This document shows, one piece after another, positions 35,195 to 47,692 of a stretch of 64,000 bases of DNA (positions are counted from its first letter, which is position 1; each line of letters starts with the position of its first letter). Made by a program: the position numbers and the translations under genes. Origin of the DNA: Rotaria sordida (lineage: Eukaryota; Rotifera; Eurotatoria; Philodinida; Philodinidae); NCBI GenBank assembly GCA_905250125.1, contig CAJNOL010000704.1, forward strand, positions 45,820 through 109,819, in the 5' to 3' direction. A model generated the notes under the pieces. That model saw nothing but the letters and a program-made list of their open reading frames with translations, searched no databases and had not been told where the DNA came from.

Positions 35195-38100
35195 CGATGG
35201 GTTATAAAGACGCTTGATTTTAAAACGGCTTCGTCTTGTACCATATTGGAGAAAAAAAACATCCCACATCTCCTCTATCGACTGGTAAAAATCGCACCTC
35301 TTTGGATTACTAGGTACTTGAGTTATTGAAAAAAACAGTGGAGCGCATTGTATTTTGAAACAGACATTAGATTCTATAGTTTTAAGCTTCTTAATACCTA
35401 GATACTTTCACAATTGTATCAGACTAGTAGTGAGCATAACTTTCATAACAGAATGGAATCTTTTCCGGTACTTCTATTATAAAAGCATGAATTGAACAGC
35501 AACAACCATTGAGAGTTTCTGACAGTCGGTTAAAGGTAGTCCAGAAAAGTGAGCTCAGGTTTCGAGATAAAAAATTCTTTATTTTAGACCGAATTCAACT
35601 TTAAACGGTTGGCTAATTTGTCGTGAGCATGAGCATAATAAATTCATCCAGCATGATCGAAGGTTCTCAGTGTACGATGAGATAGCGCTTGCTCAATATT
35701 TAGAGCTGGAATTTCGATGGTGACTAGAAATTTGTCTGTTAGAAACTTTGATATTAATGTTTCAGAATTGTTAAAGCAGTCAAAATCGATAAAAAACGAC
35801 CAAAACAGACGAGCTTTAATGCCATAAAAATCGATAAAAAACCGATGAAAACCGGTCGGTTTGAAAAGTCTAACTGGATTGGATCCATAATTGGCAAGTT
35901 GGCCGGTCCAGTTCCAACTCTGTACTACGTCGTATTGCTTCATACTATGAAATGTGCTAACTATTCATTGAAGTTACACGATACTAGTTCGCTTGTTAGA
36001 CTATTTTTTATGAAGATCAGTGAGATGAATTTCGTCCTGGACTGGATTTTCGCTAATATTTGGGCTCGAGTCGAAAAGCTTCCGGAATTTTGGACCAGGC
36101 CGAAATTCCATACTCCCATGTTCGACATTGCCCTGAATGTGACAATTCATCTTTAATAAGCATCGCCTTTCTTGATGGAAATAGACTTTAAAAAAAAATT
36201 TAAGCTCAACAGATTTTTAATTGCCCATTCCTCAAAAAAATTTACCAGATATGGACCATGACTCAAAAGTTCCTGGCTACGCCACTGAGTAAAATCTTGA
36301 GTTTTTTTTAAAGATACGTCTTGGAAAACACTACAAAATCTGTGCAAATAGACTTCAGTTGCACAATAAAAAAACCTACGAAATATTTGTTTTTATTCTC
36401 AATACGATGGGAAGTAGCACTACCATTTAGGTTATTGATCTTGAATATGAAATAGGCCATCAGAACAAGTCAGTAAATATTTGTTCAGACATTTTTTGTA
36501 GAACTTTTCACTGGGCATCTTTTAAAAATCCTTAAGATTTTATCATTTACCTACGTCGAGATGTGTGCGAAATACATCCTGCCTCGTGTTGATTGATTTC
36601 GAAAAATTCATCATTACATTATTATGTTTATATTTTTATTATTATAAGGAAAGATGTTATTCAATAATATATCATTTGAAAAGCCGTTACAAATAGTCGA
36701 AACTGATATAGAAACATAAAGGTTAGACATTGTTCTGTGTGTTCATATAAACGAATTTTATCGTATCTTAAGACTTACGGACCACCCTCTATACCGTTCT
36801 CAGACTATAGAATTTGAAAAATTATTCACTTGCTGTATTGTTTGCACTTTTATCGCATAAATAAAAGAATAAAAATGAATTAGTTGCTGACTTAAATGGA
36901 ATGAAGAAAGGCCAAAACTAACCATGCTACTCCTGATTGGTTTTACTTTATTTTAGAACAGTTCTGAGTATAGTGATTGCTTTTTTTCTTATATGATTCG
37001 AATTATAATCATTGAAATTGAATCAATAATGAGGAAACCAATGTCAGACAAGTTCAAATATGTATATTTTTCTTCGAGTCTTTCATTATAGTGGCGAATA
37101 AAATGCAACGTAGAATCAAATAAAAAAAATTCCGAGCAGCAATAGTCACATTTACATATATCACTGTCCATATCGTCAATATTTCATCGAAATCGATGGT
37201 TCGAACGATTTACATCTTTTTAATCAAGTTTCTTTTTTGTTGGTCTATTAAATTAATATTCTCAGTCTTAAAAAGATCAATTGCAACTCAATAAAGTAGC
37301 AGTAGATTGTTGAATCAATGAATCGGAATATTCTTTCCTTTAAGTAGATATAGTAGACTCAACACAAAATCATACGTTATCAAGGACAACTGAAAAAAAA
37401 AAGAATATAATCATATATCTATCATTAACTATTCTTGCACGTATATTTTCACTCAAGCAGAAGGATGAATGATATCTTCTTCCATATTTCATATTTCTGC
37501 TGAAAAATATCCATTCCGACTAGAACTTCTCCTTATAGTGGAAAAGTATTTTAATCGTAGTTCTCTTAAAACTTCTCAACTTCTGCCCATCAAGAGAGAA
37601 ATACACGAATGAGGGTGAATGTAGGTGCGGGCATTCATGAAAAAAGAGCTAGAAATACACCCATACTCACATCCACATCTCTAATGTTGGCATATAAGAC
37701 ATCAAGTAGGAAATGTCTGTGACGTATATGAAAGCTAATAATTAATAAAGAATATAACAGAAAAAAACAAGAAGATATTGAGTTAATTGAAAAATCCAAG
37801 GAAAGAACAACAGATTTCAAGAGTTCAGAAGACTTCGAAATACTTCAAAGAGTTCATGAGACTTCAACATAAGATCTGATGCAAAAGTAATGGAACAATT
37901 GTCAACTCCTACGTCTCTTCAACAGAAAAGCACTGAAAGAAAACTTTTCCATTAAAAATATCGAGAATTTTTGTTCTCTTTCGAATTATATATAACTTAT
38001 GTTTGCCACCTGTCCATGAACAAAATTATATTATAGGAAAGACAAATATCCTAAAACAAATTCACACTTGTCTTCAGATTCAAGAAAAAGCAACGAAATG

Positions 38101-38443
38101 TTGATGTTTATATCTTTTTGGTAAAAATCTTCTAAAAAGAATATTTTTCCAGCAGTCGATAAAAAATTTTCTCCTCTTTCGAACAGGATGATTTATATTT
38201 GTCACGTATCTGTAAATTAAATGAAGCAAAAAAATAACACTCACGCGATAAACTTGCGATTTTTATATGAATTCGTCAATATCACAGTGTAAATCAACAG
38301 TTAATCTAAATCAACTACCGTTTTATACTGTGCTTTTGATAATTTCAAATAAAATTACAAATTTATTGTGCGGATGTTTTTCTTTTTCTTTTTGCTTGCC
38401 TCGTTTAATTTACGAATCTATGACAATTAGAAGTCATATATGG
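35195..38443. other. Intergenic region with transposon remnants
   Basis: No supported gene. 35770-35880 is rich in AAAATCGATAAAAAACGA-type words ending in ACCGGTCGGTTT. At 36170-36290 the minus strand begins CTCAGTGGCGTAGCCAGGAA, a terminus common to many old DNA transposons. A telomere-like hairpin lies at 37611-37681 (GGGTGAATGTAGGTGCGGG against CACCCATACTCACATCC). An AGACTTCA-family remnant lies at 37808-37872. Confidence 0.4.
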
Positions 38444-38772
38444 TAGGGGTGAGAATTTATTGTTATTGTCATCAGTAACAATAACTTTTTTTTCTGAAAA
38501 AGATTCTGTCCCACTTCCCTGTATATATTAATTGTACCCATTAGATGGGCTTATGCTTTGGCACGATTCCCTAACGTTTATAGTGCTGATTCATGTGATA
38601 CAATCAACAGAAACTTCGCACTGAGTTTTCAAAAAAAAAAGTTATTTGTTATTTACCTGTTATTTATAACAAATAACTTTCTGAATAAAGTTATTGTTAT
38701 TAATAACAATAACTTTTTTGTTATTGTTATTGTTATTAATAACAACAAGATAACAATAACTTCTCATCCCTA
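38444..38772. mobile_element. hAT-type MITE with 8-bp target duplication
   Basis: The ends TAGGGGTGAGAATTTATTG and CAATAACTTCTCATCCCTA are inverted repeats. The 8 bp before (ATATATGG) and after (TTATATGG) agree in seven positions, as expected for a hAT target duplication. The interior is made of TTATTGTTATTAATAACAAT palindromic units. The 84-codon frame at 38558-38812 is an accident of this repeat. Confidence 0.7.
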
Positions 38773-40211
38773 TTATATGGCTCGAGAAAGGAGAAAATGT
38801 CTTATCGACTGATAGAAAAATATTCTTGTCAGAACATATTTATCGAAGTGTTATAAGAATTTATATGTTGTTCTGTAATTTATAGAAAAAATGCGGACTC
38901 ATTGTAAGGATACTTTTCTTAGTTTTTATACCGTTCCATTGATGGACATATGATAAAAACACGTTATATACGATTCGAAAGAAGAAAGAATTCTATCTTC
39001 TGGTAAAAAAAAGTTTTTCAACACCATTCTATTGAAGAGACATAGGAGTCGATATTTGTCTCATTGCTTTTGCACCGGATGTTATATTAAAAGCTATAGT
39101 TCAAAGACTTCACGCGACTTCATACAACTTCATAACATGTCAGAAAACTTCATGAGACTTCAACACTGAAGTCTCTGTTGTTTCTTTTTTGCCACATCCT
39201 TGCATATTTGATTATGAATGTTTTCGTCGAATAGAATAATTTTCTAGATATTCCTACGGATAAAGAAATACATGTGATTATTTTTACCTATCACAGTAAG
39301 TAAATGATTTGAAAAAGTTCTTGCGATTTTTTTTTAATTTTGTAACTGAGATCGTATGAAACAAAACCTATGAATCATTTCATAGAACGCTCATGAAATA
39401 TTTTTGTTCATCTATTGAGACATAATTAAAGTATAATATCCTAGAAAGAGAGATATATGAGTGTTATTGATTTTTCTAGATTATGATAATACACGTAAAT
39501 TTACTCAGTGGTTTAATCCTTTTGGTGAAACACGATATAAAATGAGTGTTGAAATATTAAGAGTAGAATTTAGATCCACTCTGCTTCCTATTCTATAGAC
39601 TATGACAGACACTGGGAACTCATCAACGACTAACAATAGACATGTGCAGGACCAGCAAATAAAACTTTACTAGAACGGGAACCGGAGTTCGAGACTATAT
39701 GATATCCGTAACTCTGTCACTTTTCAAGTGAACTTTTTCATACATCAGAAATCTATTTATTATCTTCCGAACTCCCACATCCACACCCACATCCTGACAA
39801 TCAGAAAACAATCACAACCAGGCATAATCCTGTCATTGGATAAGTCAATCGTTTTTCGCACAGCTAAAAGCATGCCTGAATAGAAATAGCAGTAGCTAGC
39901 AACGAACTCTGATATTTCATTGATGAAATTGTGAGAAATCACTAGTTACTTTAAAAAATAGCAGCACATCAAAATAATTTTTATTGTAAAATAAAATTAA
40001 AAAAAAACTTTTTTCTCATTTTCTCGCAAGTTGTAAGCACAATAAAACTTAATTTCTACGAGACTCTTTACTCTATCTTTAACTTTTATTCACAATCAAA
40101 AATATACAACATTTTCGTTATTTGTCACTCGACCATATGCCGAGACGGAATTGTAAAAGCGTCGAAGATGAAATCCTACAAAAATTGTGAACGAAGCTAG
40201 ACAAGTTGCCG
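38773..40211. other. Intergenic stretch
   Basis: Contains the AGACTTCA-family copy at 39104-39190. A block at 39515-39615 (GTGAAACACGATATAAAATG, TATGACAGACACTGG) resembles the start of the repeat at 50335. A C-rich telomere-like tract lies at 39776-39797. No gene seen. Confidence 0.35.
39104..39190. repeat. AGACTTCA-family element (copy 2)
   Basis: Imperfect GACTTCATAC/AACTTCAT units end in CACTGAAGTCTCTGTTGTTTC, the same terminus as in the copies at 3405 and 55980. Confidence 0.5.
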
Positions 40212-40500
40212 TCAGATAGGAGGTACACAGTAGATATAGAGATGTACAATAAGCAGAAATAGTTTAGCGAGAAGAAAAATGACAATATACATAATAGAAA
40301 GAGTCGTTGATGTTTCACGCATCTCAACTTCATCAAGCTTTATATACCGATTTGTTGCGCTCCAACAAATGCTAATGAGACTAACACATATGATAATCGT
40401 TGTACCACTAGACGTTCGAAGCATATGTGGGAGATCAAACGTTAACAAAGCGCTAAGCGCAATGATTAGGGCACATGCAGAGGATATGGATGGTTTTGGG
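40212..40500 (-). pseudogene. Fragment of a multi-pass membrane protein (XK-related-like?)
   Basis: An open minus-strand frame from about 40500 to 40212 gives hydrophobic segments: SSACALIIALSALLTFDL, then TTIIICVSLISICWSATNRY, then a polar KLDEVEMRETS and SIMYIVIFLLAKLFLLIVHLY. A second hydrophobic frame overlaps it (40118-40336), which suggests a frameshift or another exon. The element SLxSxxWxxxxYxxxL followed by a helix is reminiscent of XK-related scramblase proteins, but this is weak. The 5' side ends at the telomere-like hairpin at 40495-40580, so the gene may have been cut there. Confidence 0.3.
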
Positions 40501-40580
40501 TGTGGCCATAGGTGTAGGTGTGGGTGTATGGCTTATCTTAAACTGCACTCACACGCACACTCAAATCCGCACCCACACCT
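40495..40580. repeat. Telomere-like fold-back element 11
   Basis: GGGTGTGGCCATAGGTGTAG with GTGTGGGTGTATGG on the left, CACTCACACGCACACTC and CCGCACCCACACC on the right. The loop complement GTGCAGTTTAAGATAAGCC resembles the loops of elements 1 and 5. Confidence 0.6.
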
Positions 40581-40649
40581 TCAGTTTTCACACTGTAAGT
40601 GTTACATTTTGATAATAATATACATAATCATGATTAATTGTATGCAGAC

Positions 40650-42734
40650 TCAAAGACATGATTTAAAAAATAATTTAAAAAATATAGCTCTTAATTCTCT
40701 CGATGTCGAAAGGTAAACAACAACGTCCAAAGCTGAATTTGCATATCCTAACCATGAAAATATGCTGAATAATAATTTATGATTTTGATCGTCTTTTAAA
40801 CGTATATCAAATACACCACTTAATGCAAGATAAACAAAAAATGGTAACCAACAAACAATAAATGTACCCATAACGATACCAACGAATTTAGCTGCCTTTT
40901 GATCGTTCGAATTTTTTTTCCGAATTTTGTTTTTTCGTGCACATTCTTTTGAATTCTTATTAATTGATTTCGATTCATTTCCGTTATTCTGGTTGAACGG
41001 TTCTATATTTGAGTTTTGACATGTACCACGATGAATACGAAGTGTTATTAATTCATATGACGGTTTACGATTTTTTGATAACATAGGTAATGTTTTATGT
41101 GCGGCATTATCATTGGTTTCTACTGTTGTCTCTATTCTTGATCTTTTCTCAGAACGAAATTCTGAGATGAATGGCTTTGGGGATTTTATTTGATAATGAT
41201 GCTTGTAACCAGAGCGCAGCGCTTGTGCTTGTTTTTGAGCTATCGAATACATTCGAATATAAACATAAATCATAGCAATTAATGGGAGATAAAATGATAT
41301 AATACATGTAAATAATACATAATGGGGGTTATTCGGAAAGTTGCATTCATTAGATGGTAACAATTGTGCCGATATTGTTTCATTTGACATCGATGATCGT
41401 TCTAAAGTTAAATTCAACATTATATAACAAAATAAGTAGCATTCATCAAATGTCGATTCACTCCTTCCTAGACTGAAAAACGTTGATATGTAATCTGAAT
41501 GAATATGTAGGTGGAACTATCAAAAGTAAATCTTTCACAAGAATCCAAATATGTCTACAAGAAGAAAAGTCGCATTTTTTGGACTTCAAAGTTCTACATG
41601 AATTCGAAATTAAAAAAAAACATTGAAAATCTAACAATAGAAAACTCCAAGCTCCGAAGTACAAATATCCAAAAACGTTTTCAATGAAATTTCTACGAGA
41701 TTAAAATATGAAACACGATAGAGCCGCTTTAATTGTACATGAAGACTCTCGCTACACTGATCTCGATCTGCGACAAGTACAAAGAAGCAGCATGTCTAAA
41801 TGTCTGTAACGGTCTGTATAAATTCTAGTAGTTTTTAAACTGTGTTTCAGACAGACAGGACATAGGCGTCGATCATTCTATATCAAACCAATTGATGAGT
41901 GAATATGAAGAAAATTAGAATCAATTCTTGTTAACTCTGATGATAACTCCTTCAAATGCCTAATCTGCTATTGCACTACATAGATAGTATCGGCTGGTTG
42001 CTGACACCGATCTCATCATCTACGTGCCAAAGATTTGTCTCTGTTTTATTCACGGTTATTAATAATTCTCATTAGTTATCAATTACAAAAAAATTGTATT
42101 CTCGAATTCATGTATTAAATCAAAGTTCAAATTTATAATATATCTGCATGTGGAAATGAATAATGGAATAAATGCTCAAAGATCTCAATACTAAATAGAA
42201 TATTAAAATCCTTTAGTACGTACGAGACAATGTTTGTTCTGTTCGAAGATAAAAAACTACTGGAAACGATAAGATTGCTGAAAATATCCATATAAATGAC
42301 GATATATAATACCATTTTTTTGATATAAATGAATTAGAATATTCAATTGGTTTTGTAATAGCCGTGTATCGATCTATTCCGATCGCTAACAGTGCAAGTA
42401 CTGATGCTGTTGATGCAAATATATCCATCGAATGCCAAAAATCGCAAAAAACTCTCAGATGCCGCACAAACAACCAATATTCATCATTGGTCATTTCAAA
42501 TAGAAACGCAAATGGCATAACTATGAATCCAACTAAGAAATCAGCAAATGCCAATGATGAAATATAATAATATTTAGATGTATGTAATGTATTGTCACGA
42601 ATTATAGTATATATAATTAATAGATTTCCTATTATAGCTAATAGGCATAATAGTAAAAGAAAAATGGCAATTGGATATACTAATAACTGTATGTCTGTTA
42701 TTGTTGTGTTGGTAGTTATTGAAAACAATTCCAT
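40650..42734 (-). CDS. Class A G-protein-coupled receptor, biogenic-amine-like (2 exons)
   Basis: Exons 42224-42734 and 40650-41401 with an 822-nt GT-AG intron, in phase, give 420 aa. The first ATG is 42732-42734. TM1 has IIGNLLIIY, TM2 SLAFADFLVG, and TM3 CDFWHSMDIFASTASVLAL with DRYTAITKP. The Asp in SMDIF sits at position 3.32, the amine-binding residue of dopamine, octopamine, adrenergic and serotonin receptors. TM5 reads FTCIISFYLPLIAMIYVY, with Thr and Ser at the catechol/phenol-contact positions. A 100-residue basic third loop precedes KAAKFVGIVMGTFIVCWLPFF (TM6) and WLGYANSALDVVVY (TM7). The TM7 motif NPxxY is DVxxY here, which is unusual. The exact amine cannot be told from sequence. 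The receptor would act in the plasma membrane of neurons or effector cells. Confidence 0.85.
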
Positions 42735-44064
42735 CACTACATAAATCGATTAAATATTAATAATAGTTTGATAAGAAGAAGATTCTGGTCATTCTCAAAC
42801 TTCAAAAATTAGGAAATATTAAAATTAGAAACATTTTGGCTGATACATCTTTCATTTAGATCAAACCTTGAAAAACTGTGTTTGATTCTTTTTTTAGAGA
42901 TTAATGAATACTGGAGTCATTCACTGAAATAACTTTACTGAAGGAGAGTGAAAGTAAAGTCCTTCTCCCAGAACAAAAGGTCATGCCTTTCAAAAATATC
43001 TCACTGTACAGCTCGTTTTTGTATGGTCTTTTATCAAAGATCAAGTCTTACCAAATTATTCATAGGAATATAACCGAATATCCCAGAATAAATTAATTCC
43101 TCAGTATTCTACCAATATTTCCTCCAGTTTTCGTTAACACAGCTGCATTTATTAATTTCTGGAACAAATAGACAGAAGGAAAACATAAATAATAGTGAAA
43201 ATATACGAGAAACATTCAATAATACTCATGAGAAACAAAAAACATCGTAGAATTGTTCTCTGTCACAGTAATAGATTCATATTGATGGCTATGGGACATG
43301 CTTATGAAGAACGAGTAAATATTGTCGTCCGATTGCCTTATCATTGTATTTCTTCTCTTCCGTCATGCTGTTGATGTACAGAGTGGATCAAAAGTAAGAA
43401 AAAAATGTTTTTATCGGTATCTTCTTTATACATCGCCAGTACGCTTTTATATTAATACCATATATACCCAGTAATATTGCTTAAGACAATGTGTTGTCAT
43501 TCGTTGATGACAATAATCTGCTGAAAAGGCATCATAACATTTTGTCTCGCGTAAACATGTCTAATTGTGACAAATGGTTGACAAGAAAGATTGAAACATT
43601 GTAATAACAAGAGAATGGAATTTATTCTGTTTTTCATCACATAAATTATTATCCTTCAATACTGTGAACAATGTATTTTTTCCAGAATAGATATTTCGAC
43701 ACTTAGAAATTGGATTATTACATCAAAACAATAATATTTATATATTTTCTTCTTAAGTCGTCGTAACCCGAGTAGAGAAGAAAGTCGATCGTGGCTTGTT
43801 AAGCCGCGTTTTTCGAAGTCAAAAGACACTATCTAAACGAAATTCGTATGATCAACCAGAGCACGTATTCAAGTGTGTCAGAAAACAAGCTAGACCCGTT
43901 AGAAAACTATTCTTATCATAGATATGACAATGGTACTGCGTGTAAAATTTGTACTATTAATATCAAAAAGAATATAGTAGTTGTGTAACAACTCTAGTTC
44001 AGTTCTTGTCGTAAACCATCAACACATTAGAAGAACTCCTTTGAATAAATGACTCAAAAGACAT
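42735..44064. other. Intergenic stretch upstream of the receptor
   Basis: A splice-acceptor-like TTTATGTAG lies 2 nt before the receptor ATG. Otherwise AT-rich, no gene or repeat recognised. Confidence 0.3.
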
Positions 44065-44164
44065 NNNNNNNNNNNNNNNNNNNNNNNNNNNNNNNNNNNN
44101 NNNNNNNNNNNNNNNNNNNNNNNNNNNNNNNNNNNNNNNNNNNNNNNNNNNNNNNNNNNNNNNN
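44065..44164. other. Assembly gap (100 N)
   Basis: Exactly 100 N, so a placeholder of unknown true size. The flanks are not duplicated, in contrast to the gap at 12825. Confidence 0.95.
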
Positions 44165-44956
44165 GAAACTAAAACTAATATTCACCTGTGTTTTTAACTA
44201 AGACATAGTAATAATGAATTTTCACGTTGTGAATTTTAAAAAAATGACTAAATATTGATCTCATGATTCCGCGTGCAAATTGGTTGATCATCACATATTG
44301 CACGTTATATTTATTCAGTAAGTGATTTATACGAAGTCTTAAATTACAAAACGTTCTTGTGTCACTTATAGAGATATGAAAAGTTTTCCTTTCTTGATGA
44401 AATTTTTTTCATGATAAAATTTTTCTCGATAAAAAATATTATTTTTATTGTTCAAAGAATAATCTTTTTTCTGTATGAAAAATATTATTCCTAATGTTTA
44501 AACGAAGTTTTTCTCTCTGGACCAAAAATATGACTTTCAGTTTTCAAAAAAAATAAAATTAAAAGTTAGGAAGCATGAAAAATAAAAAGTATTATCTTCT
44601 TATGAATTAAAAAGGTCGTTTTGATACGAGAATAACAGTTCATATTTAGATTAACTGTTAGAGGAAAGTGCATCGTAAGTACCCATGTTCAAATCTACTT
44701 CTCCGCATATATTCGATAGGTTTCGATGACTCGAAACTTATATTCGATGGGTTTGGACAACTCGAAATTGAGACATCTATCGGACAAAAATCCTTTTTTT
44801 CAATAAAATTCCGATCCATCGGAAATGATCATTCGAGTGGTTGAAAACTGCTAGTAAAAACAACCTATCGCCGAGCCATCGATCCATCGGAAAATGGCAA
44901 TCCCAGGGGTCGATTTGAAATTTCGATGCCCAGCAGAAGTCAAAATCGATGCGTCG
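44165..44956. other. Intergenic stretch
   Basis: AT-rich; repeated TTCGATxGGTTT and GATCCATCGGAAA words at 44700-44900. No gene. Confidence 0.3.
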
Positions 44957-45136
44957 AAAGGGTGGGTGTGGGGTGTGGGTGTGGTTGTGGGTGTGAGGGT
45001 GTGGGTGTGGTGGGTGTGGGGTGTGGGTGTGGATGTTTATGTTTTTTGAACTAGTACCTACACCCACACCCACATCCACATTCACATCCACACTCGTACC
45101 CACCCACACCCACACCTCACCCACCCACACCCCCTT
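44957..45136. repeat. Telomere-like fold-back element 12 (long)
   Basis: About 75 bp of GGGTGTGGGGTGTGGGTGTG-type units, a 25-bp loop, then about 80 bp of CACCCACACCCACATCC-type units. It is one of the three longest, best preserved copies, and it lies just downstream of the disordered-protein gene. Confidence 0.75.
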
Positions 45137-45164
45137 ATTGTTTATATGGTCTCATATCGTCAGG

Positions 45165-45383
45165 CTATCTTGATAATTGACTCACCTTAACATCAATATT
45201 CACAGGAAAAAATACGTCTACGATCAAATTCGTTTGAGAACCGCTACATAGATATTCCTCCTTTATCAACAAAAAAAATGATGCGTTCGATGAAAAATAG
45301 GTCTGTATAGAAGCAGAGTACGAATAAGGACAATGATCGTCATAAATGAGGCTATTTTCAAGTAGTTCGCGCGTTATTATCAT
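45165..45383 (-). other. Possible further exon of the disordered-protein gene
   Basis: An open minus-strand frame with coding-like composition (ELLENSLIYDDHCPYSYSAS, SSNASFFLLIKEEYLC, QTNLIVDVFFPVNIDVK) ends at a perfect donor, AAG followed by GTGAGT. Its start overlaps the end of the preceding exon in another frame, so a frameshift or assembly error near 45375 would be needed to join them. No following exon is seen before the telomere-like element. Confidence 0.35.
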
Positions 45384-46788
45384 CCACTATAACTATGACT
45401 TTATTGGGTATATTGCCATTGTGTCGTTTTTTCGCTTCTTCAATAACGTTATTGATACCTTTAACCACTTGTTTCAATTTGTGTTCGTGTGATTGAGATG
45501 ACATTTGTCTTCTCTGGAGAAGACATTCCGGAATTTCAAAGATCATATTGTTACTACGCGACGATGGTTCATTTATGTCCTTTGATATGCTGATCGGTCG
45601 CGAATCGGGTTGTAGGGGTCGATAATTATTCTGTGTGGACTGACGATTCGATTGAGTAGAAAATCGGTCATGTCGTACCTGCTGTTGTTTTTCTTTAAAG
45701 TAGATCTTCTTGTCGGACTTCAAACTTTTGGTTGTTTCATTGTTCGTTGCACTTCTCCGAAACGGGTCGTCGATGAGAGCTACAGTATTAAGCTCGGGAT
45801 TGGCAAGTATGGCTGATTTGACTGGCTTAACTCGTGGGCCGACGGATCGATTTTGATCGATACTTTTAACAGCTGACTTTCGAGTGGTTGGTCGTTTACT
45901 CTTCGCCTGTGGTGACTTTTGCATGTTCGCCGTTCCAGTCTGTATCAGTCTGGTTCGTGGAGGGTGAATTTCTTCATGAACAATATAGGATATATTTAGC
46001 AGAGAATTAATCAACATTTTTAATTACCTTCGTATTCCTTTCCTACGAACGAAGACGGAAAAAGTTGCCTATTGGACGCATTACGCTTGGACGACGATTG
46101 TTGAGGACTAGTCGACCGATATGAAGTGGACGAGATAAGAGCCTTTTGACTCGGAACAAGAGCTTTTAAATGATAAGATGCACTGAGTGAATGTCTCCCA
46201 GTAGAAGGAGGCTGCTTACCCTGTGCAGGATCTTTAGTCGGTGAATGGTAAGGACTGAGCGTGCGCGATCCAAGAGAGTATGGATTTGGAGGAGGTGTGT
46301 GTATGTATTCAAGAGGTGTAGATGAATTTTGCACTGAGCCTTCTACCGGTGGATAATAACTTGTTGGATTTTTCTCATCTTCCGGTGGAATCTTTCGTCG
46401 AATGATATAGACAGATGTTCGCTAAAACATTCTTTAAATCATTAGAACAAATAAAAAAGCAGGTTCAAAATCTCACCCCATCAGTTATTCTCGGTGAAAA
46501 TTCCAGTGATTTTGATTGGCTAGATACGCTCGTGTCAATCGGTTTTCCTTGTTCATCCTGTGGATCTGTCGTATTTCGTACGATGATGATACGACGGGTC
46601 GTGGGCACCACTTCGTGCGGTGTCATTCCTTCAATCGATCGACTGAATGGATGTGGCGTCACCGCTGATAATTGTTTTGCAGATGGATCGGGTTCGAGTT
46701 CGTACACTGGTTTTGAATACTCTTCGGATGCTCCAATCGATTCACGAGAGGTAAAACGCTTGGCATCGTCATAATATGTTGAAGCCAT
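45358..46788 (-). CDS. Intrinsically disordered protein of unknown function (3 exons)
   Basis: Exons 46477-46788, 46028-46421 and 45358-45971; the introns of 55 and 56 nt are GT-AG and in phase. The start ATG is 46786-46788, giving about 439 aa. The protein is rich in Ser, Pro, Gln, Arg and Lys, without hydrophobic domains: SRESIGASEEYSKP, then TPPPNPYSLGSRTLSPYHSP, QSSSKRNASNRQLFPSS, RPLQPDSRPISIS. Three short beta-like motifs recur with similar shape, one per exon: RRIIIVRNTTD, TSVYIIRRKIPPED and KVIVIVDDNN. I recognise no family. It could be a scaffold or cytoskeleton-linked protein, but no function is claimed. The 3' end is uncertain: the frame stops at 45358, and a good-looking exon in another frame follows. 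Confidence 0.6.
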
Positions 46789-47692
46789 TCAAGATGGCAA
46801 ACAGAGATGCTAATCTCAATGACGTACACAAACAGGCAAGCTTTCAATTGTGTTTGTTGTCGCTCACTTCAGCATCACCATGCTTCGATGTTTTTTTTTA
46901 ATGTCTTCTTTCTTTCTCACAACGTTAGTGGCACAACTCACACTTCAATCCAGAATAAGTGTACACACATGCATCACACTCACATTACTTCGTCGTTGCT
47001 GCTCATGAAAAAGAGAAAAAGAAGCAGCTGTTTTGTTTGGTTCGATCAAATGCGCGAATTGTTTAATAGTAATGTGACTGAGGATGTGAGATTGAGCGTG
47101 TCTGTGACTGTGGGTTGGAATCTTCTCTTCGCCGATAGCCACACTCCACACTCACATCCTCACAATCAAGTTCTCCGTACTTAAGTCTAGTGGTGAATAG
47201 ATAAATGTGGTCAAAAACGACTCGTTGAAGCTTATAAACCGACAAGACGAATTAATAATATCTAAAAAAACAATGAAACTATTTTATCGGAAAAAGAATC
47301 GAATTCCTTTTTAGTACAGAAAAACATTTCGGCGTAATGAACTAAAATTTAAATAGTAACAATTAGAGACTATCAGAATCATCAATTAAGATTGACAAGA
47401 AAAAACACTATCGAAAAAACAAGATTCAGGAGTTGCAAGACCATTCTAAACTGTTTGAACCGAGATGTTCCATATGAATTATTAAGAATTTTGTGAATGT
47501 TCAGGGACGAATAATTGGTTACTCAGTATATATGGTGTTATAAATGATAATAGTGAGACCAAACATGCTGCCAAATTTTTGGAATGAATCAAAGTTTTAC
47601 ACATTGCTGAAACTGGATATCCAATCTACGTGAAGAATAGACATGTTAGCCGATCTTTCGATTGGTGACAGCAGCGAAAAAGTTCAAAAGTA
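46789..47692. other. Intergenic stretch with a telomere-like hairpin
   Basis: A weak fold-back lies at 47079-47163 (GGATGTGAGATTGAGCGTG, GACTGTGGGTTGG against CCACACTCCACACTCACATCC). Its loop complement GCGAAGAGAAGATTCC is like the loops of other copies. No gene. Confidence 0.4.

Noticed and set aside
38558..38812. 84-codon frame rich in Asn, Ile and Val
   Set aside because: It lies in the TTATTGTTATTAATAAC interior of the hAT-type MITE.
46807..47184. 125-codon plus-strand frame
   Set aside because: It overlaps the upstream region of the disordered-protein gene and the hairpin at 47079; low-complexity, no family features.
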